Shown here: positions 38,885 to 47,311 of the stretch, in pieces
Layout of the letters: the number at the start of each line of letters is the position of its first letter
Numbering within the stretch: position 1 is the first letter of the stretch
Assembly (NCBI GenBank): GCA_963817515.1
Contig: CAWFPJ010000035.1
Coordinates: 310,001 to 374,000, forward strand
Direction of reading: 5' to 3'
Length of the DNA stretch: 64,000 bases
Source of the DNA: DATMNI01 sp963817515
GTDB lineage: Bacteria; Acidobacteriota; Terriglobia; Bryobacterales; Bryobacteraceae
The notes under the pieces: generated by a model
The model's database searches: none
What the model was told of the DNA's origin: nothing
What the model saw: only the letters and a program-made list of their open reading frames with translations
Made by a program: the position numbers and the translations under genes

Positions 38885-39517
38885 CTACCTTCCCCGGTAG
38901 ACGGTGACATCCGCTGGGGGAACCGCGCGATACAGCGTAACCGTGAATGGTTCGCCTTCGGGTTTCCGCAGCGTCAGCAATTGCCGGCTTTCGGCATCGC
39001 GGAATTCCCAGTAATACGATCCCGCGGCCTGGGCCTGGTTGTCGCGCCGCGCCTGCACCTCACGGCTCAAGCGATACATCCAGGTTACGCCCTCGAATTC
39101 GAAAGAATCGGCTGTATTCTGGCGCTCGTCCATCTGGGCCAGGTCATCTTCGGAAACGCCCACGTCTTCGAGCGTCAGTTTGCGCGGATCGTTGTGGATG
39201 AAGACTTCCACGTCTTCATCGCCGCCCACGCGCAGCGATACGCGGCGCTCCAGGTACGGCCCGCTCAACTCCAGCCAACTGCGCGAGCCGGCTTCGAACC
39301 GGGTCCCGCGGTCGGCCGTAAAATCGAGGTCGGTCATTTTGTCGCCCGCGCCGGAGATGGAGAGCGTGTCTCCGGGGCGGGCGTCGGTGACTTTCAGGTT
39401 CGCCAGGTCTTCGGCCGGCTGCGTACGCGCCGGCGGGGTCGGGGATTTCTTGAAGAGTTGCATCAGCACTATCACCAGAAGTACGCCCAGAACGGCGATG
39501 ATCGTTATGGTAATCAT
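38885..39517 (-). CDS. YjfK-like (DUF2491/DUF4178-type) membrane-anchored protein
   Basis: A 210-residue protein with one N-terminal membrane helix (ITIIAVLGVLLVIVLMQLF) and a soluble beta-rich domain. The text LKVTDARPGDTLSISGAGDKMTDLDFTADR-like near residues 45-70, the EF.GVTWMY segment (about 145) and the closing WEFRDAESRQLLTLRKPEGEPF region match the YjfK/DUF2491 type, related to DUF4178. These domains recur beside PspA/IM30 and DUF2170 genes. It is the third gene of the module, 46 bases after the PspA gene. A role in envelope-stress handling is inferred from context only. Confidence 0.6.
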   Translation of the reverse strand: MITITIIAVLGVLLVIVLMQLFKKSPTPPARTQPAEDLANLKVTDARPGDTLSISGAGDKMTDLDFTADRGTRFEAGSRSWLELSGPYLERRVSLRVGGDEDVEVFIHNDPRKLTLEDVGVSEDDLAQMDERQNTADSFEFEGVTWMYRLSREVQARRDNQAQAAGSYYWEFRDAESRQLLTLRKPEGEPFTVTLYRAVPPADVTVYRGR

Positions 39518-39563
39518 TTGGCTATTGTGATCATGTATCCAGCCGGACGGGCCTCAAGCCCGG

Positions 39564-40361
39564 TTAAGCTTTCGCCCGCTCTCCGGTCTGCTGGCCGGTG
39601 GATATCGAGGGGCCGCCGGCGCCCAACTCCTTGGGATAGGTTGGCGGCGATATCTGCGGCGACGATGGCGCGGGCTTCTGACGCTCGGCCTTCATGGCAG
39701 CCAATTCGGCATCCACCGAATGACCGCCCAACTGCGCAAACTGCGCTTCCAGATCATCATCTTTGCCGACCGAAGCAAGCTGGTCGAAAGCCTTGGCGGT
39801 GGCTTCCTCCTTGGCGACGGTCTGCTCAAACCGGTTGAGCGTGGAAAACGCGTTGTCGGCCGTGCCCACGCCGGCCATGGCCTCGGAAACCTTGCGCTGC
39901 GCCGAGGCGGCGTTCTTGCGCGCTACCAGCGTGGTGGCGGTGCGCTCGCCTTCGTCGATCTTGCGCTTCAGTTCGCCCACCTGCTGCTTGAGCTTCTCGC
40001 TGGTGGCCTGGGCCGAATCCACCGCGGTCTTCATGGAGTTGACCTGCTGGTCGCATTCGGCTTTCTTGGCCAGCGCCTTCTTGGCAAGATCTTCATTGCC
40101 GGCGTCCAGCGCCTGCCCGGCGCGGTCTTTCCATTCCTGGGATTGCCGGACGTACTTCTGGTATTCGGCTTCCAGGCTGTTGTAGTTGCTCATGGCCATG
40201 GCCGAAGCGCGAACCACATTGTTGAGTTCGGTTTTCATATCGGCCACGGTCTGTCGAACCGTGGCTTCGAAGGTGGCGTCTTCGATGACGTCCACTCCCT
40301 GGTTGGCCTGTCCGCGCGCCACGCGGCCCAGCCGGCTGAACATATCGTTTAGAAATGCCAT
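39564..40361 (-). CDS. PspA/IM30 family protein (YjfJ-like)
   Basis: A 265-residue PspA/IM30 protein. The N-terminal helix (MAFLNDMFSRLGRVARGQANQGVDVIEDA) is followed by a long coiled-coil core with the family's heptad-rich text (VKxSQEWKDRAGQALDAGNEDLAKKAL, LKQQVGELKRKIDEGERTATTLVARKNAA). It ends in a variable Pro-rich tail (from about 225). These proteins polymerise on membranes and protect them under envelope stress. It lies between YjfI- and YjfK-like genes, as in the enterobacterial yjf operon. No PspF/PspBC genes adjoin. Confidence 0.88.
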   Translation of the reverse strand: MAFLNDMFSRLGRVARGQANQGVDVIEDATFEATVRQTVADMKTELNNVVRASAMAMSNYNSLEAEYQKYVRQSQEWKDRAGQALDAGNEDLAKKALAKKAECDQQVNSMKTAVDSAQATSEKLKQQVGELKRKIDEGERTATTLVARKNAASAQRKVSEAMAGVGTADNAFSTLNRFEQTVAKEEATAKAFDQLASVGKDDDLEAQFAQLGGHSVDAELAAMKAERQKPAPSSPQISPPTYPKELGAGGPSISTGQQTGERAKA

Positions 40362-40392
40362 AGAATTCTCCTCCCTTACGCTTTCCGGTCGT

Positions 40393-40812
40393 TCAAGCTT
40401 TCAGGTCGTTCAACAACTGCCGCGCGGTCAATACATCCACCAGCAGGAAATGCACGCATGACAGGATGTCGTCTTCATCATCGGCCCCCATGTCCTGCAG
40501 TTTGCAAAAGTTGTTCAACGTGACAGCTACCTTGCCGCCGGGCATTTCATAAAGTTGAAAGTGGGAAGTGGAGATGCCGTTATTGGCCGCCAGCATACGG
40601 CCCATAGCGTCGGGCGTGACGGCCGATTCCGGCACCACCGTGCATGTGAGCGAAAGAAAAAGTATGTCTCCCTGCAGAACCGCCTGCAGCGCGACTCCGC
40701 TTTGCACTTCACGGATTCTCAATGTTTCGGGCCCGGGCTCGGAGACCTCGTATCCTTTCTCCGCCAGAAGCGCATGGATCTGCCCTAGTTCCGGGCTGGT
40801 TGTGGCTGTCAT
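40393..40812 (-). CDS. DUF2170 protein (YjfI-like)
   Basis: A 139-residue cytosolic protein of the YjfI/DUF2170 family (MTATTSPELGQIHALLAEKGY and the C-terminal motif DIxSCVxFLLVDVLTARQLLNDLK). It contains DMGADDEDDIL near residue 110. The function is not known; the family is consistently found first in operons with PspA/IM30. It is the first gene of this module, with a strong promoter and palindrome 66-100 bases upstream. Confidence 0.75.
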   Translation of the reverse strand: MTATTSPELGQIHALLAEKGYEVSEPGPETLRIREVQSGVALQAVLQGDILFLSLTCTVVPESAVTPDAMGRMLAANNGISTSHFQLYEMPGGKVAVTLNNFCKLQDMGADDEDDILSCVHFLLVDVLTARQLLNDLKA

Positions 40813-40877
40813 AGGTTTTAGATTCTTCTCCTTTATGATCGCATCCTTTGGTCTATCTCAATTGCTCTATCGCAATC

Positions 40878-40895
40878 TGCAATAACTATATTGCA
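40878..40895. promoter_or_regulatory. Perfect palindrome over the -10 box, candidate operator
   Basis: TGCAATA-acta-TATTGCA has 7-base arms and a 4-base spacer. It covers the -10 element and start site of the PspA-module promoter. A weaker related pair (ATTGC-tctatc-GCAAT, 40861-40876) sits immediately downstream on the transcript. The geometry suggests a repressor site; no regulator gene adjoins. Confidence 0.6.
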
Positions 40896-40913
40896 ATATG
40901 TGATAAGTGTCAA
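40885..40913 (-). promoter_or_regulatory. Consensus sigma-70 promoter of the DUF2170-PspA module
   Basis: On the minus strand, TTGACA (40913-40908), a 17-base spacer and TATAGT (40890-40885) make a near-perfect sigma-70 promoter. Transcription would begin near 40878, leaving a leader of about 66 bases before the DUF2170 start. The following palindrome overlaps the -10 box. Confidence 0.8.
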
Positions 40914-41026
40914 GAGAAAGATTTGCCGCAGTTGGAATGGTTTACGGGCCGCCGGAGAAATAGTTCTACGGCCGCCCGGCATGTCGCACCGCACCTTAGA
41001 ACGGGGTCCATTATACTGGCAACTTC

Positions 41027-42472
41027 ATGAGTCATTATCTGGCACTTGACCTGGGCGCCGAGAGTGGCCGCGCGTTGCTAGGCTCTCTCTCCGGCGGCCG
41101 GCTGGCGGTGGAGGAACTACATCGCTTTCCTAATATTCCCGTGCGCGTCCCGGGGGCTCTCTACTGGGACACGCTGCGCTTGTGGCATGAGATTCAGCAT
41201 GGCATCGGAGTGGCAGCGCGTGAACGCAAACTCCCGCTCGACGGCATCGGGGTTGACACCTGGGGCGTGGACTGCGCCCTGCTCGGCTCCGACGGTGCGC
41301 TGCTCGAAAATCCGCGGCACTACCGCGATTCGCGCACTAACGGCATGTTGGAAAAGCTCTTCGAAGTGGTGCCGCGCCAACAGATCTTTGCTGCCACGGG
41401 CATTCAGTTCATGCAGATCAACACGTTGTGCCAGTTGTACGCCATGAAGCTGACCGGGTCGCCCGCTTTGGCCGCCGCGCGCAAGCTGCTCAGTATGCCC
41501 GACCTCTTCAATTACTGGCTCACCGGCGTGGCCAGATCGGAGGCCACGATTGCCAGCACGACGCAGTTTCTCAACCCGACCACTATGACCTGGGCCACCG
41601 ATCTATTAAGCCGCCTGGGTCTGCCGGCCGGCATTCTGTGCCCGATCGTTTCGCCCGGTACCCTGCTTGGCAAACTTCTTGATCCGCCTCATGCTTCCGT
41701 CTACGCGATTGGGAGCCACGATACCGCATCGGCGGTGGCGGCGGTGCCGGCGCAGGGCGGCGAAAACTGGTGCTACGTCAGCTCGGGTACATGGTCATTG
41801 ATGGGGCTGGAACTGGATGCCCCGGTGATCAATGAACAATCCCTGGCGCTGAACTACACTAACGAAGTCGGCGTATCGGGGAAGATCCGGCTGCTGAAGA
41901 ATATCGCGGGCCTCTGGCTGCTGCAGGAATGCCGCCGTGCGTGGATGCTGGAAGGCGCGGAATACAGCTATGGCCAGCTCACCAGCATGGCTTCGGAAGC
42001 GCGCCCGTTCACTGCCGTCATCAATCCCGACGCGTTTCTGGAACCGGGCGAGATGCCTCGCAAGATCTCGGAGCATTGCCGCCAGAGCGGCCAGGCAGCG
42101 CCCGCGACACACGGTGAATTCTCCCGCGCCATTCTGGAGAGTCTCGCGCTCTGCTACCGCCGCGTGGTGGAGGGTCTGGAAAAGCTTGCCCATCGCAAAA
42201 TCGAGATCATCCATATCGTTGGCGGTGGTTCGCGCAACGCGCTGCTCAATCAGTTTGTGGCCGATTGCACTGGCCGCCGTGTGATGGCGGGGCCGGCTGA
42301 AGCCACCGCCGTCGGAAATATTCTGGTCCAGGCTATGGGCGCCGGCGAACTTGGGAACCTCGAGGAACTGCGCGCCGTAGTGCGACGTTCTTTCGAGCTG
42401 ACGGCTGTGGAGCCGCGCCCGAGCGCGGATTGGGACCGCGCCTATGAGCGGTATCGCGCGCTGATTGTGTAG
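41027..42472 (+). CDS. rhaB: Rhamnulokinase (FGGY-family carbohydrate kinase)
   Basis: A 481-residue FGGY kinase. The N terminus YLALDLGAESGRALLG and the block GALYWDTLRLWHEIQ match rhamnulokinases. The GIDTWGVDCALL motif (about 72-85), SHDTASAVAAVP (about 230) and the C-terminal HIVGGGSRNALLNQFVADCTGRRV (about 395-420) are the conserved ATPase blocks. It phosphorylates L-rhamnulose with ATP. No rhamnose isomerase or rhamnulose-phosphate aldolase is adjacent; the two TIM-barrel isomerase-like proteins downstream are not obviously RhaA. It faces away from the PspA module. The following aldo/keto reductase starts 25 bases on. Confidence 0.88.
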   Translation: MSHYLALDLGAESGRALLGSLSGGRLAVEELHRFPNIPVRVPGALYWDTLRLWHEIQHGIGVAARERKLPLDGIGVDTWGVDCALLGSDGALLENPRHYRDSRTNGMLEKLFEVVPRQQIFAATGIQFMQINTLCQLYAMKLTGSPALAAARKLLSMPDLFNYWLTGVARSEATIASTTQFLNPTTMTWATDLLSRLGLPAGILCPIVSPGTLLGKLLDPPHASVYAIGSHDTASAVAAVPAQGGENWCYVSSGTWSLMGLELDAPVINEQSLALNYTNEVGVSGKIRLLKNIAGLWLLQECRRAWMLEGAEYSYGQLTSMASEARPFTAVINPDAFLEPGEMPRKISEHCRQSGQAAPATHGEFSRAILESLALCYRRVVEGLEKLAHRKIEIIHIVGGGSRNALLNQFVADCTGRRVMAGPAEATAVGNILVQAMGAGELGNLEELRAVVRRSFELTAVEPRPSADWDRAYERYRALIV

Positions 42473-42497
42473 CCGATCCGTGGTATTGAAAGAATAT

Positions 42498-43481
42498 ATG
42501 GACTACGTCAATCTGGGCTCCACCGGCCTGAAGGTTTCGCGCATCTGCCTGGGCACCATGACCTACGGGGTCAAAAAATGGCGCGAGTGGGTTCTTGAAG
42601 AAGACGAGTCCCGCCCCTTTTTCAGCCGCGCGCTGGAGTTGGGCATCAATTTTTTCGACACCGCCGATGTGTACTCCGACGGCGCCAGCGAAGAGATTTT
42701 GGGCCGGGCACTCAAAGATATCGGCCCCAGCCGGGACCGCGTCGTGATCGCCACCAAGCTCTTCAACGCCATGGGCGACGACGCCAACCAGCGGGGCCTG
42801 GGCCGCAAGCACATCCGCCACGCCATCGACGACAGCCTGCGCCGCCTGCAAACCGATTACGTGGACCTCTACCAGATCCACCGCTTCGACTATGAGACCC
42901 CCATCGAAGAAACGCTGGAAGGTTTGAACGACGTGGTGAGGGCGGGAAAGGCGCTGTACATCGGTGCGTCCTCCATGTTCGCCTGGCAGTTCGGCAAGAT
43001 GCTGGCGAAATCCCGCGAATTGGGATTGGCGCGCTTCGTGGCTATGCAGAACCATTACAACCTGGTCTATCGCGAAGAAGAGCGCGAGATGCTCCCGCTG
43101 TGCCGCGAGGAAGGCATCGCCGTGATTCCCTGGAGCCCTCTGGCCCGCGGCTTTCTGGCAGGCAACCGGCGCGCCCAGGATTTCGGCGACACGCTCCGCG
43201 CCAAGACCGACGGCTACGCCAAGAAGCTCTACTATCAACCCTCCGATTTCACAGTGGTCGACCGCCTCACCGAGATCGCGCAAAGGCGTGGCATACCGAA
43301 TGCGCAAGTCGCCCTGGCGTGGATTCTGCAGCAGCCCGGCATCACGGCGCCGATCGTGGGCGCCAGCAAGATGAACCATCTGGAAGACGCGGTGGCCGCG
43401 TTAAGCGTGAAGTTGGATGAAGCCGAATTGAAAGCGCTGGCCGAGCCCTACCAGCCGCACTGGGTGCTGGAGCATTCGTAA
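42498..43481 (+). CDS. Aldo/keto reductase
   Basis: A 327-residue NADPH-dependent aldo/keto reductase of the YajO/potassium-channel-beta type. It has the full tetrad: Asp/Tyr in FFDTADVYSDG (about 50-60), Lys in VIATKLFN (about 83) and His in QIHRFDYETPIEETLEGL (about 125-142). The C-terminal cofactor segment is PIVGASKMNHLEDAV (about 290-305). The ATG at 42498 is used because it begins the family's YVNLGSTGLKVS start; the frame is open a little further up. It probably reduces or oxidises a sugar-derived aldehyde in the same unit as rhamnulokinase. Confidence 0.9.
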   Translation: MDYVNLGSTGLKVSRICLGTMTYGVKKWREWVLEEDESRPFFSRALELGINFFDTADVYSDGASEEILGRALKDIGPSRDRVVIATKLFNAMGDDANQRGLGRKHIRHAIDDSLRRLQTDYVDLYQIHRFDYETPIEETLEGLNDVVRAGKALYIGASSMFAWQFGKMLAKSRELGLARFVAMQNHYNLVYREEEREMLPLCREEGIAVIPWSPLARGFLAGNRRAQDFGDTLRAKTDGYAKKLYYQPSDFTVVDRLTEIAQRRGIPNAQVALAWILQQPGITAPIVGASKMNHLEDAVAALSVKLDEAELKALAEPYQPHWVLEHS

Positions 43482-43513
43482 TTGCGGTAGTAAACTTGTG
43501 CCAGGAGAAAGCT

Positions 43514-43939
43514 ATGAACTATAGCCGCCGCGACCTGAGCCTGCTTCTTCCCGCCTTAGCCGCTGCCACGGCCGCAGCCCAGGATCAGAAGAAACTGCTG
43601 TCCACTAAGATTTTCAAGTACGAGGACCTGCCCGTGAAAGTCAACGGCCAGAACAAGGCCCGCGCCGTTTTGAACGGGGAGACCCACCAGGGGTATGCGA
43701 TAGAAATGCACATGACCGAACTGGGCCCCGGCCAGGCACCGCATGCGCCGCACAAGCACGTTCACGAAGAAATGCTGCTGCTGCAAACGGGGACGCTCGA
43801 AACCACGGTAAACGGCCAGACTTCAACTATGACCGCCGGCTCGTCAGCGTACATGGCTTCGAACGACCTGCACGGGTGGCGCAATCCGGGGTCGGTGCCG
43901 GCTCAGTATTTCGTGATCGCCTTTGGCGGCAGCGCCTGA
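43514..43939 (+). CDS. Exported cupin-domain protein
   Basis: A 141-residue protein with a Tat-like signal (NYSRRDLSLLLPALAAATAAAQ) and a single cupin domain. The metal motifs are visible as HAPHKHVHEEMLLLQTG (about 78-95) and the later NDLHGWRNPG. The ATG at 43514 has AGGAG eight bases upstream. A small enzyme or sugar-binding role is typical of this type but cannot be specified. It follows the aldo/keto reductase by 32 bases. Confidence 0.8.
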   Translation: MNYSRRDLSLLLPALAAATAAAQDQKKLLSTKIFKYEDLPVKVNGQNKARAVLNGETHQGYAIEMHMTELGPGQAPHAPHKHVHEEMLLLQTGTLETTVNGQTSTMTAGSSAYMASNDLHGWRNPGSVPAQYFVIAFGGSA

Positions 43940-43969
43940 TAGACGCCTTGGCTATACCCACCAGGTTGT

Positions 43970-44929
43970 TTACACCCACCACGGGGCGGCGGGCTTCTCT
44001 CTCATGACCAGGCCGTTGAGGAACGAGGCCGCCTGAGAGAGGCCTTCCTCCGGGGAGAGCAGCGTGTCCTCATGCTCAATCGAGAGGACGTAATCGTAGT
44101 TGAACATGCGCAGCGTGGAAGCGAATTCCTTCCACCAGGTTGCTCCGTGCCCGTATCCGCAGGTGCGAAAGACCCAGGCCCGGTTCTTCTCGTCGGTATA
44201 ACTCTTGGTGTCGAGCACGCCGGTGAGCGGCAGGTTGCGATCGTAGATCTGGGTGTCCTTGGCGTGGACGTGGAAAATGGCGTCGCCCAGCACGCGAATC
44301 GCGGCGATGGGGTCGATGGCCTGCCAGAACATATGGCTTGGGTCGTAATTGCAGCCGATGCTCTTGCCGGCGATTTTGCGCAGCTTCAGCATCGTCTCGG
44401 GACTGTAAACTACGAAACCCGGATGCATTTCAATCGCAACTTTCACCCCGTGGTCTTCAGCGAATTTAGCGTGCTTGATCCAGTAGGGCGCGACCACCTT
44501 TTCCCACTGCCATTGCAGGATCTCCAGATAATCCGGCGGCCACGGGCAGGTCACCCAGTTGGGCCACTTTGACTTCGGCGAGTCGCCCGGGCAGCCGCTG
44601 AAATCCACCACCACGGGCACGCCGAGCTTCTCCGCCAGCCGAATGGTTTTTCTGCTGACTTCCTGATCGTGCCTGGCGCGATCCCGATCGGGATGCAGCG
44701 GATTTCCATGAGAGCTCAAAGCGCTGATGGTGAAACCGTGGTCCGCCAGCTTGCTCTTGAACTCGTTGAGCTCGCTCTTGTTCTCAAGCATGGAGAGCTT
44801 GCAGTGCGCATCGCCCGGATAGTTTCCGGTACCGAGTTCCACGGTGTCGATGTTGTAGCCTTTCAGCTTCTGGAAGACGCCCTCAATGGGCAGTTGCGAC
44901 AACAACGGGGTGAATACGCCGACTCTCAC
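43970..44929 (-). CDS. Sugar phosphate isomerase/epimerase (TIM barrel, AP-endonuclease 2 family)
   Basis: A 319-residue xylose-isomerase-like TIM-barrel protein. It begins VRVGVFTPLLSQLPIEGVFQKLKGYNIDTVELGTGNYPGD. Metal-binding blocks are seen at VKVAIEMHPGFV (Glu/His, about 180), NYDPSHMFW (about 215), FHVHAKDT (about 245) and SIEHED (about 290). Sugar epimerase or isomerase activity is likely; the substrate is unknown. The frame is open to 45157, but the GTG at 44929 is chosen: AGGAGAGG lies just upstream and the barrel's first strand begins there. Confidence 0.85.
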   Translation of the reverse strand: MRVGVFTPLLSQLPIEGVFQKLKGYNIDTVELGTGNYPGDAHCKLSMLENKSELNEFKSKLADHGFTISALSSHGNPLHPDRDRARHDQEVSRKTIRLAEKLGVPVVVDFSGCPGDSPKSKWPNWVTCPWPPDYLEILQWQWEKVVAPYWIKHAKFAEDHGVKVAIEMHPGFVVYSPETMLKLRKIAGKSIGCNYDPSHMFWQAIDPIAAIRVLGDAIFHVHAKDTQIYDRNLPLTGVLDTKSYTDEKNRAWVFRTCGYGHGATWWKEFASTLRMFNYDYVLSIEHEDTLLSPEEGLSQAASFLNGLVMREKPAAPWWV

Positions 44930-45016
44930 GTGCCTCTCCTTTTTCTCTCTGCCGAACCAAGAACAGAATATCACGGGTCGTATACTGCAACAGCCATCTG
45001 ATATAAAGGAATCCAG

Positions 45017-45790
45017 ATGAAGCGACGAAGTTTCGTGACCGCCTCGGCAGCTGCCGGATTGGCCGCCGGCGCTCCGGCCACCGCGCCAGGGAGTTGGTTC
45101 TTCCACTTGATCTACTTCTATATGCGAACCGGATCGCAGGTGGAGCGCACCACGCAATATTTGAGCGGCGTTTTCCTGCCCGCGGCTAAACGGGCGGGTT
45201 TGGCGCCGGTGGGGTTCTTCAGCCCGATCGTGGGTGAGCGCAGCCCCTTCATTCTGTCGCTGTCCGCGTATCCTTCACTGGCTGCGATGGAAACCGTCCA
45301 CGACAGGTTTGCTGAAGACAAGGAATTTCAGAACGGGTTTGACGGGTACAACAATATTCAGGACCCGCCGTACGTCCGCATGGAAAGTACGCTGCTGCGT
45401 GCCTTCAACGGTATGCCGGCGCTTGAAGTGCCGGCCTCCGATGGCAAACGCGCGGCGCGCATTTTCGAAATGCGAACGTATGAATCCGTGAACGAGAAAG
45501 CTTCGCGGCGCAAAATCAAAATGTTTGAGGACGGTGAGATCGCCATCTTCCGCCGCCTGGGAATGATGCCGGTCTTCTTCGCCCAGACCCTGGTGGGCCG
45601 CAACATGCCCAGCCTGACCTATATGCTGACGTTTGACGACCTGGCTTCGCGCGAACGCCTCTGGGGCAAATTCGGCTCCGACCCGGAATGGCAGAAACTC
45701 CGCGCGCAGCCGGGCCTGAGCGACGCCGAAATCGTCTCCAACATCAGCAATTCGATTCTGCGGCCGCTGGCCTTTTCGCCAATTCGGTAG
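45017..45790 (+). CDS. NIPSNAP-family protein with Tat signal
   Basis: A 257-residue exported protein. A twin-arginine-like start (MKRRSFVTASAAAGLAAGAP) is followed by two NIPSNAP-type ferredoxin-like halves. The second is the clearer one (RIFEMRTYESVNEKASRRKIKMFEDGEIAIFRRLGMMPVFF, then LTYMLTFDDLASRERLWGKFGSDPEWQ). NIPSNAP proteins have no settled biochemical role; acidobacteria carry many with Tat signals. It is divergent from the sugar isomerase, 87 bases apart, and convergent with the next TIM-barrel gene. Confidence 0.85.
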   Translation: MKRRSFVTASAAAGLAAGAPATAPGSWFFHLIYFYMRTGSQVERTTQYLSGVFLPAAKRAGLAPVGFFSPIVGERSPFILSLSAYPSLAAMETVHDRFAEDKEFQNGFDGYNNIQDPPYVRMESTLLRAFNGMPALEVPASDGKRAARIFEMRTYESVNEKASRRKIKMFEDGEIAIFRRLGMMPVFFAQTLVGRNMPSLTYMLTFDDLASRERLWGKFGSDPEWQKLRAQPGLSDAEIVSNISNSILRPLAFSPIR

Positions 45791-45811
45791 AGGCTTCGCA
45801 CGCCCAGGAAC

Positions 45812-46669
45812 TCAAACCGTGCAAAGCGTAACGGCCTGCTTCAGTGACGCGATCGGGTCCTTCACCGGCACGAACTCGTGCGCGAAGAAGCCCTGAAAAT
45901 TCAGGTCCGCAATCGCTTTCGCCACGCTGCGCCACTGCAATTCCTGGGTGTCATCCAGTTCGTGCCGGTCGGGAACGCCGCCGGTGTGAAAGTGCGCGAT
46001 GAACTGGATATTGTCGCGGATAGTGCGGATGATATCGCCCTCCATGATCTGCATGTGGTAGATGTCGTATAGCAGTTTCACCCGCGGTGAGTCTACGGCT
46101 TTGATCACTTCCACGCCCCATTTAGTGTGGTCGCACTGGTAATCCTTGTGATTCACCTTGCTGTTGAGCAACTCCAGGCAGATGGTCACGCCGGCGTCCT
46201 CGGCCACCTTCTTCACGCGCTGCAGGCCCAGAATGCAGTTGTCTCTGCCCTCGTCGTCCCCAAGTCCGCGCCGGTTTCCCGAAAAGGTGATCACATTCGG
46301 CACCTTGCCTTCGGCCGCCTTGGCGATGTTCTCGCGCATCTCCTTTTCCAGACGGTCGTGGTTCTCCTTGCGGTTCCATGCCACCGGAATCGTGCCCGCG
46401 CCCGGCGTCATGGCCGGGGTCAGCCCGTACTTGCGCAGCGTCGGCCACTCATCCGCATTCACCAGGTCGATGCCGCTCAAGCCAATGTCGGCGCCCTGGC
46501 GGCACAGGTCCTCGAGCGAGATTTTCGCATAGCACCATCGCGCCGCCGATTGCTTCAGTCTCCCGGCCGATGCCGGCCTGGTTTGAGATACAGCGGTCTC
46601 ACGCGCTCCGGGCATAAGCGCCAGCGCCGGCGTCATCATCAACGCGCTTCGTCTGGTCATGGTGAGCAC
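45812..46669 (-). CDS. TIM-barrel isomerase, hydroxypyruvate-isomerase-like, with export signal
   Basis: A 285-residue AP-endonuclease-2/xylose-isomerase-like protein. The N terminus has a twin-arginine-like signal (MTRRSALMMTPALALMPGA). Metal-site blocks include VTICLELLNSK (Glu, about 160), KLLYDIYHMQ (Asp/His, about 200), FIAHFHTGGVPDRHELD (His, about 230) and FFAHEFVP (Glu, about 270). These fit the Hyi/hydroxypyruvate isomerase branch. The ATG at 46660 is an equally good start. It converges on the NIPSNAP gene with 21 bases between stops. Confidence 0.83.
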   Translation of the reverse strand: MLTMTRRSALMMTPALALMPGARETAVSQTRPASAGRLKQSAARWCYAKISLEDLCRQGADIGLSGIDLVNADEWPTLRKYGLTPAMTPGAGTIPVAWNRKENHDRLEKEMRENIAKAAEGKVPNVITFSGNRRGLGDDEGRDNCILGLQRVKKVAEDAGVTICLELLNSKVNHKDYQCDHTKWGVEVIKAVDSPRVKLLYDIYHMQIMEGDIIRTIRDNIQFIAHFHTGGVPDRHELDDTQELQWRSVAKAIADLNFQGFFAHEFVPVKDPIASLKQAVTLCTV

Positions 46670-46758
46670 ATCGTATCACAGGGGTCGACTGGGGACGCAT
46701 GGAACGGCACAGTGATGGCACGGCACAGCTCACCCGCCAAATCACGTAAGATTTCGAT

Positions 46759-47241
46759 ATGCACTGGAAAATCGCTTTCCTTCTAGTTGTCCTGACTCTG
46801 CCGCTACAACTCGGCGCCGCCAACGATGCGCCGTTGGATCGTGCCACGCTCCGGGGACTCCAAGCCGTAGGCGTGGTGATTGACACCCTCGACAAGGAAC
46901 TCGCCCATGAGAATCTCACTGAGGACGCCCTCCAATCTCGCATGGAACAACGGTTGCAAAAGGCCGGCATCCCACCGGGCAAAGATGCGAATGTGTTCCT
47001 GGGCCTCAGGGTCACCCAGGTTCGCGGCAAACGGGGACCGGTGGCTGTGTGTCTTTCGATCGGCCTCTATCAACCCGTTGTGCTTAGCCGTGACAAAAAC
47101 ATCCGGAGCGTGACCCAAACGTGGGAAGTCGTAACCACTCTCATGGCAGATTCGAAGGTGCTCTTCGACGCATCCATGAGCAGCGTGGATGAATTGATCG
47201 ACCGTTTCGTGGCGGCCTATCAATCCGTAAATCCGAAATAA
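46759..47241 (+). CDS. Small exported protein of unknown function
   Basis: A 160-residue protein with a clear signal peptide (MHWKIAFLLVVLTLPLQLGAA) and a soluble alpha/beta domain. Its text (RATLRGLQAVGVVIDTLDKEL, then GLRVTQVRGKRGPVAVCLSIGLYQPVVL and a closing DELIDRFVAAYQSVNP) resembles a small periplasmic family common in acidobacteria. I cannot name it. It is probably transcribed alone: the PadR gene has its own promoter 31 bases after the stop. Confidence 0.65.
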   Translation: MHWKIAFLLVVLTLPLQLGAANDAPLDRATLRGLQAVGVVIDTLDKELAHENLTEDALQSRMEQRLQKAGIPPGKDANVFLGLRVTQVRGKRGPVAVCLSIGLYQPVVLSRDKNIRSVTQTWEVVTTLMADSKVLFDASMSSVDELIDRFVAAYQSVNPK

Positions 47242-47271
47242 CCGGCGCCGGACTTGCCCCGCATTCACGTG

Positions 47272-47300
47272 TTGACATCCGACCCGAAGGACGCGATACT
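47272..47300 (+). promoter_or_regulatory. Sigma-70 promoter of the PadR gene, near-leaderless
   Basis: TTGACA (47272-47277), a 17-base spacer and GATACT (47295-47300). The predicted start of transcription (about 47307) falls two bases before the ATG at 47309, so the PadR mRNA would be almost leaderless. Confidence 0.55.
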
Positions 47301-47311
47301 GAGGTCGGATG
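47276..47311. promoter_or_regulatory. Perfect 9-base inverted repeat over the PadR promoter and start codon
   Basis: CATCCGACC (47276-47284) and GGTCGGATG (47303-47311) are exact reverse complements, 18 bases apart. They flank the -10 box and include the PadR start codon. It is a likely autoregulatory operator for a dimeric PadR protein. The role is inferred from symmetry and position. Confidence 0.5.

Noticed and set aside
42333..43379. 348-residue minus-strand frame
   Set aside because: Antisense of the aldo/keto reductase, which has the full catalytic tetrad.
44930..45157. Upstream extension of the sugar isomerase
   Set aside because: Overlaps the NIPSNAP start on the other strand; the GTG at 44929 has a good ribosome site.
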